NCBI GenBank assembly: GCA_013032095.1
Contig: WQBJ01000015.1
Location: 1 to 64,000, forward strand
DNA length: 64,000 nt
Direction: 5' to 3'
Source: Ruegeria atlantica
GTDB lineage: Bacteria > Pseudomonadota > Alphaproteobacteria > Rhodobacterales > Rhodobacteraceae
The notes beneath the pieces are model-generated. The model was not told where the DNA came from. It did not search any database and worked only from the letters and a program-made list of their open reading frames with translations. This document shows positions 17,677 to 25,875 of this stretch, in pieces. Position 1 is the first letter of the stretch, and each line of letters opens with the position of its first letter. The translations under genes were made by a program, and so were the position numbers.

Positions 17677-18573
17677 ATGCCGTCACCTGAGAGTTTGCAG
17701 GCCTTTGTACTGGCCGCAGAGCTTGGCTCCTTCTCTGCGGCCGCGCGGAAGATGAAGAAAGCCCAGTCTGCGGTATCAACTGCAATCGCTAACCTTGAAA
17801 TCGATACGAACCTTCAGCTTTTTGACAGAAGCAGCAGGTCCCCGACGCTCACACAGGCGGGCCAATCGCTATTACCGTATGCCAGGGGCATTTTGCTCGG
17901 AAACCAGGAATTTCACGCCAAGGCGACATCGATGTCGGAAGGGGTAGAGGACAAAGTGAGCATTGCAGTCGAACAGGGGGTCAACCTGATACCGGTTTTG
18001 GATGTGTTGAGCGATTTTTCTAATGAGTTTCCTGACGTCTCGCTTGAAATCCTAACCACCGGCCCAAACGATACGGCGACCTTGCTCAAAGAGGGGCGTG
18101 CAACACTCGGCCTCATGACCGAACAGGAAAGTTACCCGACCGGCTTTCAGTTTCGGGGGGTCGGATATTCAGCCTTGGTGCCGGTCTGTGGTACATCTCA
18201 TCCGCTGGCCAAACTGGATCGTGTCGCTCACCGAGACCTCAGGCAACATCGGCAATTGGTACTCAGGAGCCGTTCAAGTGAAGTCCCTGGCCTGGTCGGC
18301 GAAATCAAGAGCGCATCGATTTGGTATGCGGAGAACCCCCACATGATCCTTGAACTGGTTTTGCGTGGTTTAGGATGGGCCGAATTACCATTGCCAGTTG
18401 TCAGAGCATTGCTGAGATCGAGCAAGCTGGCTCAAATGGAATACACCTTCCAGCAAAGCGATGCACTGGAAGGTATCGACCTTGTCTGGACAGAGCAACA
18501 CGTTCTGGGCAAAGCAGGTCAGTGGGTGCAGAGCCAACTCATTAAAATTCCGCAAAACGTTTGGAAGGATTGA
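17677..18573 (+). CDS. LysR-family transcriptional regulator
   Basis: 298 residues. HTH in ESLQAFVLAAELGSFSAAAR and QSAVSTAIANLEIDTNLQLF, then a periplasmic-binding-like sensor domain (about residues 90-290). Divergent from the PACE exporter gene, which it probably controls in response to the exporter's substrate. Confidence 0.9.
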   Translation: MPSPESLQAFVLAAELGSFSAAARKMKKAQSAVSTAIANLEIDTNLQLFDRSSRSPTLTQAGQSLLPYARGILLGNQEFHAKATSMSEGVEDKVSIAVEQGVNLIPVLDVLSDFSNEFPDVSLEILTTGPNDTATLLKEGRATLGLMTEQESYPTGFQFRGVGYSALVPVCGTSHPLAKLDRVAHRDLRQHRQLVLRSRSSEVPGLVGEIKSASIWYAENPHMILELVLRGLGWAELPLPVVRALLRSSKLAQMEYTFQQSDALEGIDLVWTEQHVLGKAGQWVQSQLIKIPQNVWKD

Positions 18574-18725
18574 GCTCAAAGCGTGTCTCGCAATAATTCG
18601 ACCATTGAGGGCAAAGTTGCGCATCTGGGAAACTGTGAGACTTGGGTCTGAAGGTCTGCTTTGGTCGTTCACTGCCGGTGCGAATTAGACGGCCAACTGA
18701 ATTCACATTACCCATCAATCGGCAC

Positions 18726-19229
18726 TCAAGCTTCAATCTTACTCATCGCGGAAAAAAGCGCACCGCGTATGTTTTCAATCTCGTCCGGACGGCGAAACTC
18801 TTCAAAATGTAGCTTGTCGTGTTCCATCACCTCTTTCATTGCACGCTCGATGAGGTGTTCGCCTGTTTCGGTCAGTTGCACAATTTTACTGCGACCATCG
18901 CTTGGGTTGGGGGCCCGTGTAACCAAACTTCTGCGCTCAAGGTCGACCAAAATATTGGCTGCACCACCTGTAGTCAAGAGCGCAGATTTACAGAGGTCTG
19001 ATGGCGTAAGCTGGCGGGGTTTCGGCTGCGCTCGAAGCGCGACCAAGACTTCGAAGGCTGCGTGAGTGAGATCGAAACTGGCCAAGGCTTCCTCCGTGCG
19101 CGCCCGGATCAGTTCGTTCAAACGGATCACCGAGAAAATAATGTCGGTTTCCGGCGAGGCTGCTTCAGGCCAGTTGAGCTTGATCCGCTTGAGAAGTGAT
19201 CGAATTGGAACCTGGTCGGCCATGAGCAT
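18726..19229 (-). CDS. MarR-family transcriptional regulator
   Basis: 167 residues; ATG 19223 is an alternative start. The winged HTH lies at about residues 60-130: LTHAAFEVLVALRAQP, LTPSDLCKSALLTTGGAANI, then the wing LVTRAPNPSDGRSKIVQLTE. Divergent from the adenine deaminase gene, with a set of palindromes between them, so it likely represses that gene and itself. Ligand could be a purine, as for PecS/HucR relatives, but this is inference. Confidence 0.88.
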   Translation of the reverse strand: MLMADQVPIRSLLKRIKLNWPEAASPETDIIFSVIRLNELIRARTEEALASFDLTHAAFEVLVALRAQPKPRQLTPSDLCKSALLTTGGAANILVDLERRSLVTRAPNPSDGRSKIVQLTETGEHLIERAMKEVMEHDKLHFEEFRRPDEIENIRGALFSAMSKIEA

Positions 19230-19235
19230 CCCCTT

Positions 19236-19255
19236 ACTACGCTTTCAAACGTAGT
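19236..19255. promoter_or_regulatory. Inverted repeat ACTACG-N8-CGTAGT
   Basis: Perfect 6-bp arms in the marR/deaminase divergent region, next to the marR start. Confidence 0.4.
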
Positions 19256-19257
19256 GT

Positions 19258-19301
19258 ACCTTTACAGAAAGGTAAATGATCATTATTCCTTTCTGGAAAG
19301 G
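19258..19301. promoter_or_regulatory. Two MarR-type palindromes
   Basis: ACCTTTACAGAAAGGT (19258-19273) and CCTTTCTGGAAAGG (19288-19301) share the half-site CCTTT / AAAGG and lie three helical turns apart, between divergent starts. A tandem operator of this kind suits a dimeric MarR protein. Confidence 0.6.
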
Positions 19302-19320
19302 TAAATAGGGACCGTGTGAG

Positions 19321-20376
19321 ATGTGCAAACTAACGGATGCTTTGATCGATAATCTGCCCAAGGCAGAACTCCATGTTCATATTGAAGGGACCTTAGAGCC
19401 CGAGATGATGCTGAAGCTTGCCCGTCGAAATAAAGTATCGCTGCCCTATGAGACGGTCGAGGACGTGCGAAGAGCTTACGAGTTCGACTGCCTCCAAGAT
19501 TTTCTGGATCTGTACTACCTCGGAATGTCCGTGCTTGTAACTGAGCAGGACTTCTTTGACCTGACCTGGGCTTACCTGAACCGCGTGCATGCAGACCGTC
19601 TGACCCATGTTGAACTGTTCTTTGACCCCCAGCCGCATATGGATAGAAACGTCGCCTTTGAAACTGTTGTCGAAGGGATCACGCGCGCGCTTGAGGCCGG
19701 GGCAAAGGAGTTAGGTATTTCGTCCAAGCTGATCATGTGCATCGTGCGCCACTTGCCGGAAGAGCATGCTTTCACCGCATTGGAATGCGCGAAGAAACAT
19801 AAAGAGCACATCCACGGTTTCGGCATGGACAGCACAGAACGTGGCATCCCTCCTGCGACTTTTGAGCGTATTTTCAAGGCGGCGCGGGAAGCGGGGTTTG
19901 TGCCCGTTGCCCATGTGGGCGAAGAAGGCACCTCTGAAAACGTCAAGGAAGCGCTCGACCTGCTCAAGATCGAGCGTGTGGATCATGGAAATCATGCTCT
20001 GGATGATCCAGCGCTGGTGTCGCGCTTGGCTCGTCAGAAAACACCGCTGACAATGTGCCCTATTTCCAACTGGCGGCTCAAAGTTATCCCGGATTTGACC
20101 AAGAGCCCGGTCAAAAAGGCATTGGATGAAGGCCTTTTGGTAACAATCAACTCGGATGACCCGTCCTATTTCGGTGGCTATATCAATGACAATTATCGCG
20201 CCGTTCAGAAGAACCTTAACCTCAGCGAAAAAGACATCATCCAATTGGCCAAGAATTCATTTGCCGGTTCGTTCTTGAGCGACTCTGAAAAACAGGCGCA
20301 GTTAGACGGAATCGACCATCAGGTTGAAACGTTGCAAAGAACCATGGGCTCATCCGGTTCATCGTCCAGACAATAG
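19321..20376 (+). CDS. Adenine deaminase (adenosine deaminase-like fold)
   Basis: 351 residues of the adenosine/adenine deaminase amidohydrolase family. Zinc ligands: HVHIEGTLEP near the N-terminus, His in VAHVGEEG, and Asp in TINSDDPSYFGGY; KIERVDHGNHAL carries the catalytic His. The FFDPQ, HLPEEHAFTALE and FGGYINDNYRA context fits the adenine deaminase branch (Aah1, Pseudomonas PA0148) better than true adenosine deaminase. Predicted reaction: adenine to hypoxanthine and ammonia. The last dozen residues (SSGSSSRQ) run into a TrmO relic, so the native C-terminus may have been replaced. Confidence 0.82.
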   Translation: MCKLTDALIDNLPKAELHVHIEGTLEPEMMLKLARRNKVSLPYETVEDVRRAYEFDCLQDFLDLYYLGMSVLVTEQDFFDLTWAYLNRVHADRLTHVELFFDPQPHMDRNVAFETVVEGITRALEAGAKELGISSKLIMCIVRHLPEEHAFTALECAKKHKEHIHGFGMDSTERGIPPATFERIFKAAREAGFVPVAHVGEEGTSENVKEALDLLKIERVDHGNHALDDPALVSRLARQKTPLTMCPISNWRLKVIPDLTKSPVKKALDEGLLVTINSDDPSYFGGYINDNYRAVQKNLNLSEKDIIQLAKNSFAGSFLSDSEKQAQLDGIDHQVETLQRTMGSSGSSSRQ

Positions 20377-20505
20377 GGCATCTCTTCGTGCCCGGCTTGA
20401 TGTCGAGCAGCTTGGTCCCGTTCAGACAATCCATGCCCCGCACCTTGATGCGCCCGTCCGTGATCGCCTCGATCTGGACGCGCGCCGCTGCAATCGGGTT
20501 GCCAC
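20376..20505 (-). pseudogene. TrmO-like tRNA methyltransferase, C-terminal fragment
   Basis: Minus-strand frame reads NPIAAARVQIEAITDGRIKV, RGMDCLNGTKLLDIKPG. This is the signature of the TsaA/TrmO family C-terminus (RGIDALDGTPLLDIKPY in typical members). Neither the N-terminal barrel nor a stop in the usual place is present. It is fused to the EamA relic upstream. Confidence 0.65.
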
Positions 20506-21078
20506 TTGCGACAGGACCCGTCCGAACGGCGCGGTGAACAGTCCTATCGCCGCCATGACCGCCCAGGTGCTTGCACTATAGGTCGATGGTGTAGCCAGGA
20601 ACACCGTAACGATGGCCAGAAAGAAACCGCCCATGCCGACACTCGCCATTCGGCTGACCGCCTGAAACCGGCGCAAAAGCACCATGTTCAGCGAGACAAA
20701 GCTGACCGCGATCAGCGCCAGTGCATCTCCAAGAAGGTTTCCTGATCCAAACGAACCGGACACGACGATGGCAATGCCGACCATCACCGCTGCGATGGCG
20801 ATCTAAGTGGCGCGCCGCGTCACCTCACCCAGGAAGACCCAACTGAGCAACGCAGCCAAGGCGGGGGATGTGCTGAGGATTACGATGGCATTGGCGACCG
20901 AGGTGTTCTTTAGGCTGAAGATCAAAGTAGTCGCGCTTCCCAGCATAAAGAGGCCTGAAACGATGACGGGCCAACCGCTTGCCCTAAGTGTTCCGATCAG
21001 TCCCTTGTCCTCGCGCAGTTGAATGAAGATCGACATGGATAGGGTAGTGAAAAGGCCAAGTAAAAAAGCCGTGTCAAA
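20504..21078 (-). pseudogene. EamA-family transporter, truncated and with a nonsense codon
   Basis: The frame enters from the IS copy 3 border (21078) as TAFLLGLFTTLSMSIFIQLR, covers helices 2-4 up to LLSWVFLGEVTRRAT, meets TAG at 20806-20804, then continues IAIAAVMVGIAIVVSGSF through the second EamA half to FTAPFGRVLSQVATR, where it joins the TrmO fragment. The first helix was removed by the IS and the last two by the fusion. Dead on three counts. Confidence 0.8.
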
Positions 21079-21894
21079 GGTGCTGTCAGACAATTTCGAA
21101 CCAGTCTCAGCTAGGCTAGTATAGCTGCCATTTATGCCGCACCAAGTTCGCGCCACTCGGAGAGAGCGGCGGTGCGTGTCAGCTTGAAGGTATCTCTGCT
21201 GGTTAGCGATCTTTCCTGGTTGAAGTGGTTGTAGATGGAGGAATGGACGGAGGCGAATTTCTGTAAACTTCGCATGCGCCTGAAACGATGCATGGCGCGT
21301 TCCCGTCGTCGGAAAGGAAGGTGTGAATTCTCGACGCGGTTGTTGAGCCACCTGCCCGTTTGCTGTTTTTCGGTTGCACCAAGCTCTCTGAGAGCGGCCC
21401 TGTATGACGCGAAGCGATCCGTTACAACTTTATCCGCTGCACCGTGTCGTTTCATCAATTTCTTGAGAAATTTCAATGCTGCCTGCTTGTTTCGGCGTTT
21501 GGTGACAACGGCTTCCAGCACCTCGCCTTCGTGATCAACAGCCCGCCACAGGTAATGCCGCTTGCCATTCACCTTCACGAAAACCTCGTCCACTTGCCAC
21601 TTCCATTTAGAGAACGCGCAGCTGCTGAACTCGCTTTAGTCTGATCTCGGAGGCAAACATCGGACCGAACCTGTTCCACCAATATCAGACGGTTTCGTGG
21701 CTCAATTCAATTCCCCGTTCATGCAATAGATCTTCCATGTTTCGAAGCGGCAATGGGAACCGAACGTACAGCATTACAGCCAGACGAATAACCTCGGGAC
21801 TGGTCTTGAAGTACTTGAATGGCGATTGTGTAATCATACGCGAAGGCTACGAGAGCACCCTGCCCGCCTCAACCCAAGTTCTTCTGACAAGACC
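21079..21894 (-). mobile_element. IS6-family insertion sequence, copy 3 (816 bp)
   Basis: Left end GGTGCTGTCAGACAATTTCG at 21079, right end TTCTGACAAGACC to 21894. Two base pairs shorter than the intact copy. No target duplication. It interrupts the EamA relic on its left, and a diverged IS6-like end follows on the right (about 21905-21955). Confidence 0.9.
21132..21837 (-). pseudogene. IS6 transposase, frameshifted (copy 3)
   Basis: Starts MITQSPFKYFKTSPE at ATG 21837 and loses frame near 21612-21640, where this copy lacks two bases (GCGCAG against GCGCGCAG). The rest keeps all three DDE-region motifs (VDEVFVKVNG, VTDRFASYRAAL, NNRVENSHLPF). Confidence 0.85.
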
Positions 21895-22044
21895 TTTCTT
21901 TATTAGTGGAAGCTACGAAAGCCCCTGCCCCCATAGCCGAGTTTTTCAAACGATACCGTGTGAAGGACTTGTAAGGAGTTTGTTTCCTTGCCGGAAGCAG
22001 AAATGTTCCTGCACCTTAAAAGCAAGTTCCTTGCTATAGAGACA

Positions 22045-22974
22045 TTAACCAGATTGAGCCACTTGACTTCCGCGCAATTCGGCTAGTTCTACAGCCTTGT
22101 CTATCAAAAACATCGCTTCCATTTTAGTTGTAGCTTCCAGCGCAATTTCTTCACCCACCAGAAAACCCAGTCCGCTTCCCAATAAAACGCCGTCCGCAAT
22201 TTCAGGCCCCTGCTGCAGAAGCTGTTCCGCACTCTTTCTGTCTTGCTTGTCGAAGACAAACAGAAACACGCCATTACCCCAATAAGTTGCTACTTTGCGC
22301 CCCTCCTTAGTGGCACGAAGGAGCGCGGCACCGGCTGAGGCCATAGATTCACGAAACTCGCTCGGAGTGACAGACTTGTAGACTTGCTCCATGTCAGTCA
22401 CTTTAACAGCCACAATATTAGCAGCCGTGGAATGCATAGTGGAAACTTGGATGACGTAATTCTCAAATTCGGCTAATCCAATGCAGCCAGGCAAGCCTCC
22501 AAGGTATTGCGGATCGCATATACGAACACCCGGATAAACTTCCGAAGTCTGCCAATATTCTTCGTCTGTTTTGAGCACCTCGATTGCGGCTCTACGTTCA
22601 GCCGCCATCCTGTAAGCGTCCGAAAGTCTTTGCTTCAAATCAGAAAACTCAAAGGGCTTTGTAACGTAATCAGTGGCTCCAACTTCGAAAGCTTCGTCAA
22701 TATATTGTTTCTGTACCATGGCTGTTACCATGATAATGGGCGTATACATGTAATCCGGCAGCTTACGGATTTCCTCGCATAGTGTAATCCCGTTCATCTT
22801 TGGCATCTGCACATCCAGAAGCAAACAGTCGAAAACCTGTGAAGGATTTGATAATAATTCGAGCGCGTCTCGACCACTGCGGGCGGTAATTACATCTTTG
22901 TATCCGAATGCAGCGAGTACGCTGTTCAACAACTCCAGAATGCTAGGGTCATCGTCTACTGCTAGTATACGCAT
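22045..22974 (-). CDS. Receiver-domain protein with degenerate GGDEF-like output
   Basis: 309 residues. Residues 1-125 form a complete receiver domain: acidic pair in ILAVDDDPS, phosphoacceptor D54 in LLLDVQMPKMNG, Thr in MVTAM, Lys in YVTKPFEF. The C-terminal part (about 165-300) has no DNA-binding motif; NIVAVKVTDMEQVYKSVTPS and ATYWGNGVFLFVF lie where a GGDEF domain has its first metal strand and RYGGDEF loop, so I read it as a catalytically dead GGDEF-like fold. A paralogue lies at 24684-25814. The gene is divergent from the luxI-type gene. Likely partner: the histidine kinase at 27512-28939. Confidence 0.85.
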   Translation of the reverse strand: MRILAVDDDPSILELLNSVLAAFGYKDVITARSGRDALELLSNPSQVFDCLLLDVQMPKMNGITLCEEIRKLPDYMYTPIIMVTAMVQKQYIDEAFEVGATDYVTKPFEFSDLKQRLSDAYRMAAERRAAIEVLKTDEEYWQTSEVYPGVRICDPQYLGGLPGCIGLAEFENYVIQVSTMHSTAANIVAVKVTDMEQVYKSVTPSEFRESMASAGAALLRATKEGRKVATYWGNGVFLFVFDKQDRKSAEQLLQQGPEIADGVLLGSGLGFLVGEEIALEATTKMEAMFLIDKAVELAELRGSQVAQSG

Positions 22975-23501
22975 TTTTTTTCACCAACTTCTTGCACCGA
23001 ACCAATTGCTGGGCATTGCAGACTAAGAGCAGCGACTGGCTGGTGCGTAAAACTCTCACGACTGCACCATGATGTCGAAAAAAGGCGGCAAAACGTTGAC
23101 CCAAGACGGGCCTCGTTATGTCTGCGCATCATTTTCTCTATTTACACAATTAACTGACAGAAACCGCAGCCAGCAGCTTCAAACCAGCAAGCTATTTGAC
23201 GTGGGTCCTACTTAATATCGTACAGTGCTATGCCCTGCGTTGCGGTGCAGCCAAATAGGAGTTTGTTCGCCTGCTCATCCGTAAGGAACAAAAATTTGAA
23301 ATTAAGCCTTAACAACGGTTTGATGGAAAATTTGTGGAGCGGAGAACCCACAAGAAAGCAAAGAAGGACTGCGACGCTTAACAGGTTCCACTCTGTCTGT
23401 GGACTATTCGACCCAAGGGATGTGAATTAGACACACTTCTGCATCAAATCCCCATAGCACTTTAATAGGTTGTGGACCTACCTAAATTAATCTTGTCATA
23501 A
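22975..23501. other. 527-bp divergent promoter region, receiver gene / luxI-type gene
   Basis: No gene is supported. It is AT-rich relative to neighbours. No lux-box-like 20-bp palindrome was found by eye. Its length suggests complex regulation of the two divergent signalling genes. Confidence 0.5.
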
Positions 23502-24266
23502 GTGTGTCGAAACTATGAGCAAAGTATGGATCGACCACTCAGCTATGAGCGGACATATCAGGCAGCGGAAGCATTTCCAGACCTGAGTCCCGCCAATGAT
23601 GCTCCGGCTACGCCAAAGGCTTTGGTTCGGCGCAAATTTTTTGCGGTCAAACGCGCAGTACCTGAACCTCGACGCGCGCTTGGCGAAGTTCGCTCGACCA
23701 CAATGAGTTTTCGCAACATGCACGAACACGGCACGTTGCTCACGAAGTATCTCGAGACGCGGAAGTCCATTTTTATTGACAAATTAAAGTGGCAAGTTGG
23801 CGAAGCTGATAGGATGGAGTTCGACCAATATGATACTCCAGCATGCCAGTGGATCGTTCTTCATGAGTTTGGCGAAATTCTTGGAGGGGTACGACTCCTT
23901 CCAAGCACGGCTCAATGTGGAATATACAGTTATATGTTGCGAGATGCACAGAGAGGCATCTTAAAAGGACTACCTACTGATATTCTGTTTTTTGACGCGC
24001 CTGTAAAACAGGCTGTTTGGGAAGCAACACGTTTTTTTGTGACGGACAGCGTTTCGTCTTCGCGCAGGCTCATAGTTCAGCAGGAATTATTTCACCAAAT
24101 GACTATTTCGGCAAAACGAAGTGGTGCGTTAAGCATACTGGGTATCGTTCCCGCTGTCTGGGCACGTTGGTCTAGACGGTTAGGCGTTCACGCTTCTCCG
24201 GTCGGAGCAAAATTCTCGATAGACGGCACTGCAAGCCAATCGGTCTTATTCAATATTGACAGTTAG
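23502..24266 (+). CDS. LuxI-family acyl-homoserine-lactone synthase (orphan)
   Basis: 254 residues from GTG 23502; ATG 23526 or ATG 23703 (MSFRNMHEHG) are alternatives, and the last gives the normal LuxI N-terminus. Conserved autoinducer-synthase residues are present: R87, F91, W97, D108 and D111 (MEFDQYD), R131 (GGVRLLPS), E174 and R177 (WEATRFF). So it should make an AHL from SAM and an acyl donor. No luxR gene lies nearby; instead it is flanked by two receiver-domain paralogues, with a P450 and a sensor kinase downstream. If the early start is right, it has an unusual extension of about 67 residues rich in Pro, Ala and Arg. Confidence 0.88.
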   Translation: MCRNYEQSMDRPLSYERTYQAAEAFPDLSPANDAPATPKALVRRKFFAVKRAVPEPRRALGEVRSTTMSFRNMHEHGTLLTKYLETRKSIFIDKLKWQVGEADRMEFDQYDTPACQWIVLHEFGEILGGVRLLPSTAQCGIYSYMLRDAQRGILKGLPTDILFFDAPVKQAVWEATRFFVTDSVSSSRRLIVQQELFHQMTISAKRSGALSILGIVPAVWARWSRRLGVHASPVGAKFSIDGTASQSVLFNIDS

Positions 24267-24683
24267 ATTTCTCAACACTGGTACAGTTTGATAACTCAAA
24301 CGAATGGAGGGGTTTCACCCTTTCTTGGATTACGCCAATTTGCAAGACATGGGATCTTCAGAGGTTTTTTTGAAGATTTAGTTGCCATTCTCACAAGGCC
24401 ATGATCAGAAACTTTTCTTCATTTTATCCAGAACCTATTGTCGGAACACATTCTAAAGTTCGTCAAGTTTATCGACATAGACTACTGCCGGGTTCTATCG
24501 CTTGACTGAGGGTCCAAAGACCCGAAATCTAGTACACATAGGTTGGCGTAAAGGCGACAATTGCCAAATTAAGGTCAAGAAAATACCTCGTTTTCTATAG
24601 ATTTCCTGCTGTTTTGCCGCTGTTTCGTCTCACTCGCCACCTAATCTAAGCACGTTAGGCAGTGTAGTAACGGTTCATCAGTA
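24267..24683. other. 417-bp intergenic region
   Basis: No gene seen. Two small dyads: ATCTTCA ... TGAAGAT around a T-rich loop near 24353-24378 and GGGTCCAAAGACCC near 24509-24522. Neither has a downstream T-run, so neither is called a terminator. Confidence 0.4.
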
Positions 24684-25814
24684 ATGAGACATTCCACATT
24701 CGGCAATGATCGGTTTCAACGAAAACTTGATCTCCAAGCGCTGAGGAAAGTGAAGCTCAATGTTTTAGTTGTCGATGACGAGCCGAGTATTCTTGAACTA
24801 CTCCAGTCGGCGCTTCCTGAACTTGAAAACTGTGAAGTTTCAGTGGCGGAATCTGCTGAATCAGCTCTTATGAAAATCAAGGCGGCGGAAGCTCCGTTTG
24901 ATTGTCTGCTGCTGGACATTCAAATGCCCGGAACCAGTGGGATTGAGTTGCTTAAACAACTTCGCAATACACCGGAGTATCTGGAAACGCCAGTAATTAT
25001 GTTGACTGCAATGACGGACCAAGAGCACATTGAAAAAGCCTTTTTGGAAGGTGCGTTTGACTACATCACCAAGCCCTTTGACTTTTTGGAACTACGCAGC
25101 CGCATGAACGCAGCGCATCTTCTGATGATGGAGCGGCTTAAAGCAAAGACTTCATCGACGTCCTTAAAGAACCTTCGCGAAGAACTGGACTACAATCAAA
25201 AGTTTAATTTTGAAGATCCACTGTCAATCGAAGGGTTAGATCGGTGTTTGCGCTATGTCGAGTTCGACAATTACGTTGATCAACTTTCAAGGCGACGCCG
25301 CTTTGACTCCTGGGTTACAGCAGTCAAACTCCGGGGTGCCGGGTATCACTTCGACATAAATGATTTTGGCGCATTTCGCCGAGTGATTTCTGACCTTGGT
25401 GAATGCATAGAAAAGACGTCAAGGAGGACCGAAGGAGTATTCTCGTACCGCGGAAGTGGACTTTTCCTAATTGTAACACACGGTCGCGACCGTACGAACC
25501 GACTGCCTACCGAAGAAGCTATAAATCTGAAACTGAGGACAGTTCTAAGCAGCCGAAGTGCTTCGGCGCATCTCAAGACGGTGATAAGTGCACCTGTGTC
25601 AATGCGCTCATTCTCCAAATCCGGCGCGAATGCCGCCTTAAAACAGGCATGTAAACAAGCAAATAAAAGAGAGAGAGAGCCGGGAAAAATCGCCGTGCCG
25701 CAATCACATATGAGGTCAAATAATGCTTCCGTCCGCAAAGAAAAGTCAAATAAAAGGCTCTTTGACACTGTGCTAAGAGAACTCTACGGCGACAATACCT
25801 ACCTCGATCGATAA
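24684..25814 (+). CDS. Receiver-domain protein with degenerate GGDEF-like output (paralogue)
   Basis: 376 residues. Receiver domain about 26-145: VLVVDDEPS, phosphoacceptor D78 in LLLDIQMPGTSG, MLTAM, YITKPFDF. The C-terminal half again lacks a DNA-binding domain; WVTAVKLRGAGYHFDINDFG and FSYRGSGLFLIVTHG align with the first and catalytic strands of a GGDEF fold but without GGDEF. A basic tail (residues 320-376, rich in Lys/Arg) is extra relative to the paralogue at 22045-22974. First codons could be later (the receiver starts at residue 26). Probably a partner of the kinase at 27512. Confidence 0.85.
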   Translation: MRHSTFGNDRFQRKLDLQALRKVKLNVLVVDDEPSILELLQSALPELENCEVSVAESAESALMKIKAAEAPFDCLLLDIQMPGTSGIELLKQLRNTPEYLETPVIMLTAMTDQEHIEKAFLEGAFDYITKPFDFLELRSRMNAAHLLMMERLKAKTSSTSLKNLREELDYNQKFNFEDPLSIEGLDRCLRYVEFDNYVDQLSRRRRFDSWVTAVKLRGAGYHFDINDFGAFRRVISDLGECIEKTSRRTEGVFSYRGSGLFLIVTHGRDRTNRLPTEEAINLKLRTVLSSRSASAHLKTVISAPVSMRSFSKSGANAALKQACKQANKREREPGKIAVPQSHMRSNNASVRKEKSNKRLFDTVLRELYGDNTYLDR

Positions 25815-25875
25815 AGGATGAGATCAGGAATACCGTCGCTCTTCAGTACGCAAAGTGGATTTACGCTTCAGGTCC

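Noticed and set aside
22975-23501. Lux-box search upstream of the luxI-type gene
   Set aside because: No 18-20 bp palindrome of the expected kind found by eye; the absence is not proof.
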